Positions 9,920 through 24,426 of a DNA stretch of 64,000 bases are shown one piece after another (the first letter of the stretch is position 1; every line of letters starts with the position of its first letter). The position numbers were made by a program, and so were the translations under genes. Under the pieces are notes generated by a model, which saw only the letters and a list, made by a program, of their open reading frames with translations, ran no database searches and was not told the DNA's origin. This DNA is from Metallyticus violacea (lineage: Eukaryota; Arthropoda; Insecta; Mantodea; Metallyticidae). The stretch covers positions 6,513,001 through 6,577,000 of the forward strand of contig CM060833.1 in NCBI GenBank assembly GCA_030762175.1. Reading direction: 5' to 3'.

Positions 9920-12900
9920 AAACTTCTTGGTAATACTATAATATATACTCTAATAATAATAGTTATTATAATTTTTACTATTTTTTGAGATTAAACCACC
10001 AAAACTAATGGTATAATATTAATTAAATGAAATATATGACCAGTGATAGCTATACTGTGTGGGTATTTTTAAATGTAACCATGTTTATGAGCTGAGTCCG
10101 TGTTATTTTTACATTCACTAAAATAGACAATGTACTAACAAAATTTATGCAATCTACAATATACCGTCGAAAGTTCCACTGATTTTCAGTGGCTTTGACA
10201 TTTAATTGTAGTAAAAACATGTAACGTAAATGTATTCTGAAGGTTATTACAGACCACTCTTACATACAAATATAATTCTCAAACACATATTAAATTCATA
10301 TTTCACATTTGCTATCTTCACGACGATAGCAAATTTGTTTAATATTTTATATATACTCTGGGTTAATTTGTCCTTTTATTTTGAAATAATTGAGGGAAAA
10401 TTAAATATTAGAGCCCTTTTTAAAGTTCGATTCTCAAATGTACCCCTACTTGTAATGGTCTGCTTCCCCTAATTTTAGAAACTTTTTTTCTCATTTTATT
10501 TAAATGGTATATACTGAGTTTTGTCGTGAAAAACAGAACTATTTTGCTTATTTTATTTAAATGGTGTATATCTAGTTTTGTTGTAAGAAAACAAATATTG
10601 TTGCTGCTAGAGTGATTTTAAATTTTTATTTTTCAGGTAAACCCCCACTTCTAATTGTCTGATTTCATTGATTTTCAGAAACTATTTTTTTATTATTTTA
10701 TTTCCATGGCATATATCAAGTTTCATTGAGAAGGAACAAAAATTGCAGCCGTTAGATTGATTTTTAAATTTAGCTTTAATTCCAACTCTATAAATTTCAG
10801 TTTTTAAATATATCTCCACTTTTAAAAATGCGATTTCCATGATTTTTAGAAATATGTTTTTTATTTTATTCAAATCATATATTCCCAGTTTTGTTGCCAA
10901 AAGATAAATATCGGTGCTGCTAGAACGATTTTTTAAATTTTTGGTGTATGGTAAACCCCTACTCTTAATCTTATTTCACTTATTTTTGAAAACTATTGTT
11001 ATTATTTTATTTCAATTGCATATACAGAGTGTCATTGAGGAGAAAGAGAAATTGTGGCGACTAGATTGTTAACGCGCATGCGGGCACACACAAAACTCTT
11101 TAAAATGCACTAGAGGGTACATAGTTAAAAATGAGATTAACGCTAAAATATCATGGTTTTAGTGTTAATCACATTTTTAACTGTGTCACTAACTAGTGCA
11201 GAGTTGTTTGATCTCCTCAGAATTTTTTTACATTTCTTTCAAAAGTTTCAATATAGGTAGGATCGATGGAGATTTGAAGAAATTTTTCAAAAATCTTTTC
11301 ATGGGTACAACCACAATAACTACATATCTTTGGAATTTGCTAAAAAAGATAAATATGTATAAATTTGTGATACGGCAGGAGGGATACGTTTAGAACAGAA
11401 TACTATGCCTAAGTGGGATAAGGCATGGATATATTTAGGGGAAATGCGGAATCTGTGAAGAATTGAAACGCAAATATACCAAGTTTTGGAGGGAACAGTT
11501 TATTTTATGAAAGGGGGAAAACCAACTGAATAAAATAAGAGGCAGAAAAGACTTTAAATTTAAAAGCAGATAAAGCTATAAAATAACTTGGAAAATACAT
11601 GGTAAGGTGAGATATAGATGGCTTTCACAGGTAGACAATACAAAGGGGAATAACAATGTTGATAATGGCACTATTTAGAATTGGACTTATGCCCTCATAT
11701 GCTCAATAAGGTGTTAATTATAATGGGAAGGAAGAAATGCAACTCCGTAAATTGATTTATAAATTGGAAAATATAAATTATGGTAATAAGTAATAATTTT
11801 ACATACATTTTATAATCCAAATTAACATATAACTAGGTGGTTAAGGTATGGGAGAACCTTAGTTTTGGTAGTATGTACAGATATTAAGATATTTTTATGA
11901 TGGTGTCATGGTTGAATCAAACCTGGTCCCCTGATATTCCAGTATGCAGCTACTAATGAACTAGGGAATGGGATCTGAGTGAATCAAATTGAAAACTTTT
12001 TATAAAAATGATGATAATATTTGGTGATTCATGAATGAAGAGTAATATGTAAATTTAATTGTAATGTTGTTTGTTGAAATAAAATTCATTCATTCATCCT
12101 GCCGTGCTGGCTGATCACATACTCCTTCTATGACTGAAAATAACGGAATTACTCCCAAATGACAACATTAAAGAAAAATGTGTTTTTAACAACACAAAAG
12201 AAACTTGGAAAAATTCACCTGCAGTCACATAATTATATAATATTATTGTAAATGGGTTATTGGAGATTGCTGCAATTTCCCACCATCCTGCAGATCACTG
12301 TTACATGAAAATAAACTTTGTTTTGACTGATGGTTTTTCTCATGCAATCGATTCACCTCCTGGTGTCAGATTAGTGGAAAAAGATCAGATGAATAAAGTA
12401 ACTTGTTTTCATACTTTGAAACTTGCTTTCAAGGTATCATAAAATGTAAAAAAAAAATTTCTTTAAGTACCTCAGTATTCCGAAGAATATATACAATTGT
12501 CGCCTCGATCCATTTTGCACTGCCCATTCATTCACTGCACCAGCACCAAAGGCCTGGTATATTTTCCGTGCTAGTGTAGTGTTTGATGTTGTGATGTCCA
12601 TGGGCTTGAACTATTGCCCTACAATGCAGTTTTCACTGCAGAACAGGAAGGGGCATGTACCCTAAACATCCTGAAGAGACCTTCCAGAGATCCTTGACCT
12701 AGGTGGGATGTCTAGAAGCAAGGTCTTGTTTCAGCAGGCCAAATCATCAGGCGACTATTAAAAAGTATCACAACACCAGTTTCCACACCTTTCTGGTGGT
12801 GTAGACAAGGGATCCAAACATTTGTGGCATTGTCACCATACACCTGGGGAATGTATTCACCAAAAATTTGATGGATGATATTTTCTTGGAAGTAGGCTGC

Positions 12901-15900
12901 ATTTACTTTTACATTATTGGCAACCCTGTTAAATTGCCCTGGGCGCAGTAATCTGTATCCAACATGAGCTGCTTGGAGAACTTTTGTGTTTTCCCCTTCG
13001 ACCTATGGGATGGTAGAAAGTTGCTTGGGTTTAGCTTCTGTCATTATATAAATCCATGCTTCATCCAGCAAAAACACCTTTTGTGACTTTTCACCTGCCA
13101 TGTAGTGTTCATATAATTTTCTAGCATTTCAAAAAACTTGCCTTTAGATGTTCCAGAACAGTTGCCAATGTTACTTTGTGTTCATGTGTTATTTCAACTC
13201 TCGATATAGTTGCAAGTATTAGCAGTAAAATCTAGGAATGGGGAACTACTCAAGGTCATCTGAACATAAGCAATCCTCTATAGATATAAGAACCAAGAAA
13301 ATGTTTGGAACCTGTGGTGTGGCTTTAATATATATTTATCAAATATTTTTAAAATGTGATACATTTAAAAACATTTCAAGATAATCTATCCTGAGTAGAA
13401 TATTTAGAACACTCTTTGGTTTCACTTAAATGAGATTTTCTCAGGACATGCTAAATGAGTCGTTTAACAGCCGATGATGTGGAAAAAGTTTTACGAAACA
13501 TATTTCCTGAAGAAATCTCATGTAAGTAAAACCATAATTCTAAATATCTTACTCAAAAAAGATTATTAATGGGTGTTTCACTCTGTTTGATTCGAAATTG
13601 AATTATATTTACATTTCAAGATGTTTCTAATCTGTAGTGGCAGATCTATAATAAGTGGCAATATTAATAACTTGATATTTTCAGGTCAATTCAAGTGCGC
13701 AGGCAACTCTGCAAGATATAGACAGTGCTTTTGAGTTGCTTGCCTCAGTTGTTATAGAAGCACTGCAGAAAAGAAAGAATGCATTAAGAAGCGAAGTGGT
13801 TAAAATTAAAGAAGATGGCCTTCTTCCTCTAAAAGAATGCAGAGAAATAATTCTCGAGAAGCTGCAATGTACTCAGACATATATTGAAGAAGGAAAAAAC
13901 ATTCTTAGCTTAGGTGGTTGTAAAGGAATACAAGAAAGCTTGAGATTCACTGAAAAAGCTTCAGAGCTTGGAAGGTTGGTATCAGTTCTTTAAATGTATA
14001 TTAAAGGCTGCTTATTTTGTAAATATATGTATTTTTGGTAATTTGCAATGCACTAAGTGCTGGTTATATCAACAGATGTTTAAAAGTGAACTAATTTTAA
14101 CAATGTGTTAAGGTTCCCGAGAATTGCATATAGAAGGAATAAGAAGGCAGTGTCCGAACCATAAGACTTTTGAACACACTCTGATGTACTTTTGTTAGTG
14201 TAGAATAACTTATAAGTATGGCTTGTGAAATGAATGTAGGCACACATTTTTCTAAATTTGAAAAGTAGGTAATTGGCTTAGGAAAGACAAAGAAATCATT
14301 GTGTTGTCATTTTCATCTCCATTATAATATTATAACATAAATGTTGTCACAATTATTGCTAATATTAAAATATTCTTTACTTATTAAAATGTAAATTGGA
14401 ACTTGCACAATGAAGCTAATCATATAATTGATATTATTGTATGATTTATTTGAACTACACACTCTTAATGCCTCACTTATTTGTCATAATATATAGAACA
14501 TATATTATGACATTATCTACATCTACAAATACAAAGACAGTCTAATGAACTTCGACACTGCTAGGGATGAAAACATAAACTACAAGTTTATCACATCGCC
14601 ACCAGAGGAGAGTACACACTTCCACAGTTTAACGAATTATCCGGCAATTGAACTTTAGCCTAGCTGATGATGGAAACAAAATGTTCTCGAAACCGGTTCT
14701 GTATATTATCACTAGTAAGTGAAATGTTTGGGAAACGGAAGGAGAAGAATCCCATTGGACCACAGCCTTATGGCCCAAAAATCTCAGTTTGCATACTTCT
14801 GTATGTCTAACACTTGTTGCTTTACCAGTCACTAGAATGGATCTCAATCGAGGGCATTTCCTTACTATGAATTACAATGGATTTAAAGTCCAATTACCCT
14901 AGAGAGAATGTCTTGAAAGATTATACATTGCTTTGGGGATCTGTGCCTATTGCATTCTACTAATTATCAATGGTTTGCAAATGTTAGAAAGGGAAGTGAT
15001 TTCCTCAAAGATGAAGACCCTGCAGTATAGCCCCCTACAACAACAACTGATGAAAGCAGAATATATGTTGCAGGAAGATCATCGCGGTACATACAAATTC
15101 AAGATGCTCTTAATGTTGCAATGGCAGTTGTTAAAACAATCCTCTAAGAAAAACATAATGTCAGGAAGCTCTGAAGTTGTTGAATAATGAGCAGAAAAAA
15201 AGCACATGTGGATTAGTGCCTGAAAAAAATGCATTTTGATGGAGGAAAATTAAAACATATTTAACATCATAATAGGTGAAGAAAGCTGGATATTCCAGTA
15301 CGATCCAAAGCAACAATCGTCAGGAAAGGATTCCCCAACAAAATGAGGCAAGCGAGAACTGTGGTAACAAGATGATCTGTTTTTTATTTCAGCTATTCGC
15401 CACATTTTGACAGTTCCACTTAAGGTATAAAAACTCACTACAATATAATGTACCTGTTCCAAGTCTTTAATATGTTGAGAATGAAGCATTCATTCCGAAT
15501 GGTCTATGTGAAAACCATTGTGCTATAAAATGCCCCGTCCTTCCTATAATTCAGATCTGGCCTCATGTAACTTTTTTTTTTCTATTTCCTAAAATAAAAG
15601 GAAATTGTGGTCAATGATTTGAATTACCTGAAACTGCAGTGGCAGCATATATTTGCACCCTGCCCATAGAAGTACGATATTCAGCATTTTCAAAATAATT
15701 TGAATAGATGAGATGTATACAATATAATGGAGAATACTTTGTAAAGGGGATCCAGGTTTGGCTATCAGAGGTCTAGCCTTTCACAGCATTGATTTTTGGA
15801 ACATTTGACACTGCCTTATGAGCCATGGTGTATTCTTCTTGCTCATAAACCCAAGATTGTAGGTTAATCCCGGATAGATTTTTTTCGAGTGTAAAAATTG

Positions 15901-18900
15901 TGGATAAGACTTCCTTCTGAAGGGCAGTAAAGCCATGGGTCGCTTGTCATAGATTTATGGCACATAAAAGAACCTCAAGCCTGAAAGAAAAGGCCTCTGA
16001 GCAAAATTTATTGGCCATTTCATACAGTGAATTGAATGGGGCGCTGATGACCTGTGATGTTAAAGAGCATCCTTAAATAAATTATACACTATTTTTATGT
16101 AGTATTTATTTCTTATGCATCACATACAGATTTTTTTTAAATACAAAATAGACACAAACAAAAAAAAACATTACTTTTAAATATAACAATTAGAAACAGT
16201 GCCTTCGGCAATTCCAGAAGGCAGTGAATCCACTCAAAATTTATTCCAATTTGATTGGCTCAGCCCCCCAGTCCCTGGTTCATCAGCAGCTACCTACTGG
16301 AATATCCAGGAGACCGGGCTTTGATCCAACCAAAAACAAAACACAACATTAAAAGTAATTTATACTTTCAATACAATATTAAGTTACATTTCCTACAATA
16401 CTAAATCTTCCTTCTATTTTAATTAAACCCATTCAGTCAAATTTCTATCCTTTAGAGTTGCTTATTCCTTAGGACCTTATACATACTAACACCCTGGTTA
16501 TTGGTGTATAAGCATCCTGTTTAACTAATATTAGATAACTAGCCCCATACCTTCCCCTACTCATTTCATCCTCTTTTCACTATCTGACAATTTTATTCCC
16601 AAGCACATTTTCTAAGTATTTTATACCCATTAACCATTTTTGTCTTACCTTGCCTAGGTATTTTCCTAGTTCCTTAATGTTTTCATCTGACTTTAAATTT
16701 AAAATTCTTCTGCCTCTTATTTCATCTGGTAAATTTTCCCATTTTCATAATAGGAACTTTTCCCACCAAAACTTGGTTTGCTTACATTCTAGTATACAAT
16801 GCCAAGTATTATCTGGTTCTGCACACTTAGGACATTTCCCCAAAGTGTATCCATATGCATACAATACTAACACAATAGTTAAAAAGATTAAAAATTCAAA
16901 CATCAAAAATCCAATAAAGGCGTTTCTGCACTTATAAATATCAAAGAGAATTACAAATACTTCAGATTCACATATCATTCAGAATATCATTACATATTTG
17001 GGAAAATCTTCAAAGAACGTGGCATAATTGGCACCATAAAATAAATTCAATATAAAAATCTTTTAGCTTCTTTGCTAAAAGACAGCACACCACCAAAAAA
17101 AAAATCAGGCATAAATGCAATAGAATGCTTAGATTGCAATTTATAATACATCAGAAAAAATATTTGAAATTTGTAAACCAGAAAGAAAATATATTTGAGA
17201 AATATCTGGCTAAAACAATTGGAAAAATCTCATTTTTGGAGGAATATAACCATATAATTAAGCAAAAGCCATATGGATGAGCTCAGCAACTTCCTACTTC
17301 AACCAACAGCAGCCACCACAGGAACATCCGTTTGTCCAGCCATAGTTTCGAGTAACGGCGATTCAGTGAGCAACTGAAGATGGGAAAGATTCTCCAGAAA
17401 TGTGTCGTACTTTTGTGTAAGTGAATGGAGTTAGTGTAAAAAATTAATACCTAAGTTGAGGTTAAAAAGCCAGTTTGTTAAAACAAATACATATTCCAAT
17501 AGAACTATAAGAAAAATTTTTCATTTTGAAAAGGCAAAATAAATTAATGAATTTTGACATTCCATCTTGACGAATAGGTAAATTATTAACAGATATCAAC
17601 AGAGAAATAATTCCTATCAAGCCACAATCAACCAAACAGCCCAATTCTTAATAAGCATTCAGTCAACTAGAATGAAGGTTCCCAAAATATTTCCTAATTA
17701 ATTAAAATTAAGACGTTTATTTTCCCAATTAAAAACTTTATAAGTGAATTTTGTATCAACTTTAATAAACATTCAATTTGGAATATTTCATTACTTCACT
17801 CTCTTAATAGCTTCTAAACACACACAAATATTAAACTTGTTTTTGCTTAATGAAAGTATATGATTATGTGTTTGCAGCTTACCTGCGGTTCCTACATTAG
17901 AAGAAGTTCCTGATATTTCCTTCCAGTGCCCTGTAGAATCTGTGAAGAGTGAGTTTGTGTATAGTATTGCTAGGTTAGGGCAGGTATCCAGGATGGGCCC
18001 TGTGCAGATTACCGAAGTGGAGGAGAAGCCAGGAGCAGCGCTGGTGCATTGGGAAGAAGTAAGAACCATATATGTTTATTCCAATATATTCAATTTTGAT
18101 TGTTATGCAATCAAAAATTGTAATTAAAGATAGAAATTTACTGGTGCTCCCCTCTATGAGCAGAAGTACTGCCATTGTCAAAAGTTATGATAGTATTTAT
18201 AGTAAGTCTAGATACATTGCAGATCAGCAGGCAAAAAAAGGTTCAGAAGGTTCAGTAGACCAATAATTTATTCTGGGAAATAGGGCTTTGACATCAAAAG
18301 AAATAAGTGTGTTATTCGGTGATGTTGTTTTTGGTGATGATGTACCACAGAATAAATTATTGGTCTATTTAAGAAAATGGTTGTTGTCAGCCAACCTTAC
18401 AGAAGAAACACATCAAAGAATACATTGAATTCACTAAATTGTGCCTAAATCATGTATTTTTTATATTTGAGGAAAATTTTTTTAAACAAAAAGCAGGACT
18501 TGTAATGGGCAGTCCATTATCACCTTTCCTAACTGATTTATTCATTAGCTATTTTGAGATGCACATCACTAAGGCTTTTCCCCACATTTTTAAGGTTTGG
18601 CACAGATATGTTGATGATGTATTTGCCATTATAAACAAAAAGCATGTGGAAGATGCGCTAAAACTTTTAAACTAACAAGAACCTTCTGTTAAGTTTACCA
18701 TCGAAACAGAAATAGACAACATGTTACCATTTTTGGATCTGAAGATAGTAAAATGTAAAAATAAACCTTAATTTGGCATCTGCAGAAAGGACACACAGAC
18801 AATTATATCAAAGCAATGGTTTCAATCCAAGATCGCACAAGGAAGCAACATTCAACAGCATGATATACAGATTAATAAATATACCACTGAACAAAGAAGA

Positions 18901-21900
18901 ATATAAGAATGAATATGTGCACTTAATAGAAGCAGCTAAATCTAATGGGTTCAACAAACAAATAATTAACCAAAAAATAAAAAGATTCCAAAAACAAAAA
19001 GAATTGAAAAAATAACAACTTTGAGTGATTCAACAAAGGACAAAATTTTTAAAAAGTTCTCTTACCATCCCTCAGCTAATAAGAAATTTTAAAAAAAATT
19101 TTAAACAGTACAATATTTTCTTAGCACCTCAAAATAGATACAGTGTAAAAATTTTTTGAAATTAAACAAAATTGATTCCAGGCCCAAAGAGGAAAAATCT
19201 GGTATGTACCAAAGTAATTGTAAGGATTATGAAAAGATGTACGTAGGAAAGACAAACAGAAATATAGGCATTAGGTTGAAAGAACATTGAAGAAACATCC
19301 ATTACAAACAAACAGATAAATCAGCTGTGGCAGCACATTTCTGGAATGAAAACCATGAAATAGAAAAAGGTTATTGAACAGTTGAACAGTTATTAAAAAC
19401 TGTTCAACAACCAAAAGAACAAAATAAATGGGAAAGAATTTATATAAAAAAAACATGAGCGTTACCTTATGAATATTGATATCCCGGAAACAGACACTTT
19501 ATTTTTTAAGTTCATCACAAGACCATAAGAGTCCACCCGGATTCCTACCTACCCAACTTCTATGAATGATCCATTAGTCCTGAACAGCTGCTGATAAGGA
19601 AAACATTTCCACGAAACATATGTCTTGAGTAAAATCTCAATTAAGTAAAATAAAAAAAATTGTTTTAATATTCCGACTCACAGAGATTATTAATGCGTGT
19701 TTCACTGTGCTCGATTCCAAATGAACTAATATTGAAGGAAATTTTTTTTTAAATTTTTAATTGGAACTTGCACAATGAAGCCAATCATATAATTGATATT
19801 ATTATATGATTTAGTTGAGCTACACACACTTAATGCTTATCTTACTTGTCATAATATATAGAACCGGTTTTGAAAACATTTTGTTCTCATCATCAGTCAG
19901 GCTAAAATTCAACTGTCAGATAATTTGTTAAGCTGTGGAATGTGTATTCTGCGCTGGTGGCAGTGTGATAAACTTGTAGTTTATAAATATTGTACTTACG
20001 AAGCTGTTGACAATGGAGTGGCAACATAACCTTAACTTATGTATTCACTTTACACTATACTGCATTCACTTACACAAAAGTAAGATGCGTTTTGGGAGAA
20101 TCTCTCCCATCTTCAGTTGCTCACTGAACTGCCGTTACTCAAAACTATGAATGGAAGTTACTTGAAACTGAATGGAGTATAGTGTAAAGTGAATACATAA
20201 GTTAAGCTTGTAGTTTATGTTTTCATCCCCGGCAGTGTCGAAGTTCATTAGACTGTCTTTGTATTTGTAGATGTAGATTTTCTCCCAAGTTTAAATAATT
20301 TTGCAATATTCACTATGTCTTGCTTTTCTGTCCAAAAATGATATGCCACTGCTGATTTCTCTATTTGCTTGTACTTTATGTTCCTGAAATGTTCCTTTAA
20401 CCGTGTGCCTGTTTCTCTTTGTGTTTCCAATGTAGATTTTTTCACATTCTGCACAATTTATTTTGTAAATACCTGTTTATCACACCATCACCAGAGTAGA
20501 ATACACATTCCCACAACTTAAAAATTATCTGACAGTTGAATTGAATTTTAGCCTGGCTGATGATGAGAACAAAATGTTCTCGAAACCAATTCTATATATT
20601 ATGACAAGTAGGTGAAGCATTAAGACTGTGTAATTCAACTAAATCGTACAATAATATCAATTAAGGAAAATTTTGTTAATTTTGATCTCCCAAACAATAG
20701 TAACCTCATCACTAAGTTTATAAAATCCACAGATCGACATCTTAATACCAAGCTGGGAAGCAGTAAGTGAACTATGCGGAAAATGAAGGCAACAGCTTTT
20801 GAAAATGTTCAAGTAAGTGGAACAAAATTAGTGAAATTTGGTTGATTTCCACAATATTAATTTGTTATATTATACTATGTTTCACTGCAAAAATTCCTAC
20901 TATTTCAAAACTACTTATAAAAAGAAAATGTAGTTAATTTTGATCTTCCAACAACAGTAACCTCATCACAAAGTTCGTAAACTCTACAGATGACATCTTA
21001 ATACCGTGCTGGGAAGCTGACAGTGGAACCGTGCTGATGATGAAGTCAATAGTCTTCGAATTATGTTCAAGTAAACAGAACAAAACTAGTGAAATTTGAG
21101 TGATTTCCTCATAAATAAGATTGCATAAACTACTGTTTATCAAATAAGTAGATATACTAGGGGCATTAGAAATGAGTCACATAGTGGTATTTTATAAATA
21201 CCAATCAACCTATGGCACATCCATTCATAGGATAATCAACAGATACAAGTATTCCATTCAGAGCTAGATTGGGGTTGTAAGCAGTGTGCATAGTGAAAGG
21301 ACAGTGTTTCTTTACTGTCAAGTATAGAAACACATGGACAAGAGGAAAGTGCCTCTCATGGTCAAAGTTGACAGCATGGTTTTTGTGGAAGAAAGGTGTC
21401 AAAACTGCGGAAATTAATAGACATGAGAAATATGCTCACAAATGCCAGTACAGAACATCTATCAACAATGAGGTCTCCCAGGAACATTGAGGTTGTGTCT
21501 AAATTGATGAAACTGTCAACAGCTAGACTCTTAACATGGCTTAGACACAAGATTCAGAAATGATGAAAGGGGAAGTGTTCAATAGGAATGTTCCTCCAAC
21601 ATGTGAATGCATGGCTCCACACCAGCAGTTGTATGACTATAAATTTAGCATTATGGGGTTCATTGTGCCACACCCACCATGTTAACCAATCTCGCTCTAT
21701 CTTTTGCCTTATTCAACATTAAGTACTGACTGCAAAGTAAAAAAATTGGCACCTGTGGTAGGGTAGTACTCTTAGATAATGGTTTTGTGATGCCATAATT
21801 GAGTTACCAGGAAGATGGCAGCAGTGCATTGACATTTATGGGCAGTTATGAGAACTCCATGTGCATTGAGCCATGTTGGCTTCTAAATAAGGTACAAAAA

Positions 21901-24370
21901 ACTATTATTGTAATCATTTTCCAATGAAGGTTTCTCTAGCCAATATTTCTGCTTTATAGGTGGATTTTGAAAGAGTGGTAGATGTGCACAGTTTTCGCCT
22001 GCAGATGGCATATGGAGATCTTCGTTGTGAGATGAATCTTCTTGAGGGCAATTTCCATGATGTATACATTGGCCCGGAGTGCCAGCATCTGGTGCGTGAT
22101 CTTCAGCCAGGAGTACCTTATACATTCAGAGTATGCTGTCGAGTTGAAGGGGACAGCGAATGGAGTGCATGGTCACTGCCAAGAGTAGCTGTCACAAACC
22201 ATGATCCATTTTGTAAGTTGGTAGCCTCATTAAATATTATATATGATAAATCATTAAGTTACAAATAGATATGAAACTTAAACAAATAAGAGTACTGTTT
22301 TGAAAAATACTTTTATTTCTCGTCATAATCTCTGTGCACATTGAGACACTCGTCTCATTGTTTCACAGACTCCTGCATCCATTCATTGAGTTGCTGTCTG
22401 AACCAGGAAGTCACTTGGAGCAAGGTCAGAGCTATACAGAGGATGCTAGAGAACTTCCCATTGAAATTTTGCAGCATCTCATTTTTCTTGTTAGCAGTAT
22501 GAGGAAATGCATTGTTTTTCAAGAGCATAATGCCTTTGGTGATGGAACATGGTTGCTTTTGTTAAATGGCTTCACAAAGCTTCCTGGGAATGTTACAATA
22601 GGATTTTGCATTTACAGTTTGTTCTTGAGGCTGGAAGGCAATGAGTAATATGCCTTCATGATCCCAGAAGACTGTTAGCATTACTTTCCTGGCAAATGTG
22701 TCAACATCTTTTTTACAGGAAGCACAGTATATTTCCATGTATTGATGTATACTGTGTCTCGGGCTGATGATGGTGAACCAAAAACTAACCACTTGTGACA
22801 ATTTGGACTAAAATTGGTGTGAACGATGGTCCTGGTGGTCTAGTGGTAACTATATTTGCCTTGTACACCCAAGATTGCAGGTTCAATCTAGGTCAGAGCC
22901 AATGGATTTTTTCGGGCATAAAATTTTTAAATATGGCTTTCCTCAAAAGGAAAATAAAGCCATAGGTCCCATGTCATTGATTTACAGCATGCAATAGAAC
23001 CTCAAGCTTGAAAGAAGAGATCTCGGAGCAAGATATAATGGCCACTTTACTCCCTGAATCGAATGGGATACTGATGTGAAATGTTAAAAAGCATTCATAA
23101 ATAAACTGATGTGAACAGCCAATTGCGGGAGTTATAATGTATGTAGTTCATTCTGTCTGCTGGGATTAAGTCTTCAACTCATTTCAAATTTGCTTCTGTG
23201 GCAATCTCTATTGGTTGACCATTGTAGTTTTCTTCTCCAATATGTGACCATCCTTCAGAAAACTTCTGCACACAATTGTAAACAGCTCAGTAACTCAACA
23301 GCAATAGCTTCAGGAGCTTCATTCAAATATGTAGTGCTGTACATCAATTTGTAACTTACTGGATGACATAGCCTCATAAAATAAAATGTGTCGTTTGAAC
23401 TTATCAGGCTGTTTCATCTCCAGGTAATAAGTTAGTTCCTGTCACAGGCAATGAGATTATCACCTGTTCCTCTGACATATATAGATGCTAAGCAGAACTA
23501 AATTCGTAAATATCCAATGAAACACTGGAAGCCCTTTTACCTGACTAATATTGGAAATAAAAAAGTGTAATTATTAGATGTGAAAAAACAAATTTTATTT
23601 ACGTATCAATTTGGGCCCTATTCATCACCATTGTGCATCCTAACAAATAATTATCACTTTATTTTGACCGCCACATCCAAGGTCATTACTCATTAAAACA
23701 TTTTATTAGGAAAAACTGACGATATAACTTTTTTTTTATGTCCAACCCATTCTGTTGTTCTCATGAATTTGTGGGTATTCTTCCTTTGCATGGTATGTTG
23801 TAGCACGCTTCTGAGGTGTATTGCCCATAGGGCGCTGCTACATGTCCCAGTAGAAAGATGTGTAGGTTATATAGTTATAGTAAGGTGGGGTTCCTTAAAG
23901 CTATCTGGGATTCACCTTCTCAGGATAAGGAAAAAATCTTACCCAGACAGCTTAACCTAACCAGGAATCAAACCCAGGAACTCAGAATTAGTAGTCGCTA
24001 AATCATGGAAGCAATCTATAAGAAGAAAAATATTGTAATGTACATCACTGTACCTGCTTAAGCTTTTGCAATTGTGTCTTAAGTATGTTACATTATATGC
24101 TGTGATTTTCTTACAGGCTGGGATGAGTCAAATTGTAATTATCAGATAACAAATGAAAAGAAGATAGCAAAGAAATTATCATCAGATCAGTCCGTATTGT
24201 TCTCAGGAGCACCGCAGTTTGGACCAGGGCATTCTATTGAATTTACAGTAAGTGTTATTATGTTTATTATATGTCTTTCAAAGATAAGAATTACTTTTGC
24301 CCATGTGCACCAATCTTGGTTTTCAATATTGAAGCTGTTTTGAAGGGAGGTGCCAATTTCGAAGTGCTCT

Positions 24371-24426
<56 letters not shown>

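Larger units (their letters stand above)
9139..13684 (+). other. CRLF3 intron 1
   Basis: 4.5 kb with donor GTATGT and acceptor TTTTCAG. It holds an ATT microsatellite, a diverged tandem array, a non-LTR remnant, a degenerate - strand transposase and a hammerhead-like motif. Confidence 0.85.
13975..17877 (+). other. CRLF3 intron 2
   Basis: 3.9 kb. It contains PLE termini with hammerhead-like motifs, SINE-A copy 3, and non-LTR and PLE fragments. Confidence 0.85.
18059..21959 (+). other. CRLF3 intron 3
   Basis: 3.9 kb. It carries the best PLE coding copy, a second PLE endonuclease in reverse orientation, five hammerhead-like motifs and a mariner family 5 fragment. Confidence 0.85.

Noticed and set aside
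22334..22648. + strand open frame of 104 residues
   Set aside because: It lies antisense to the mariner family 3 transposase remnant and has no domain of its own.
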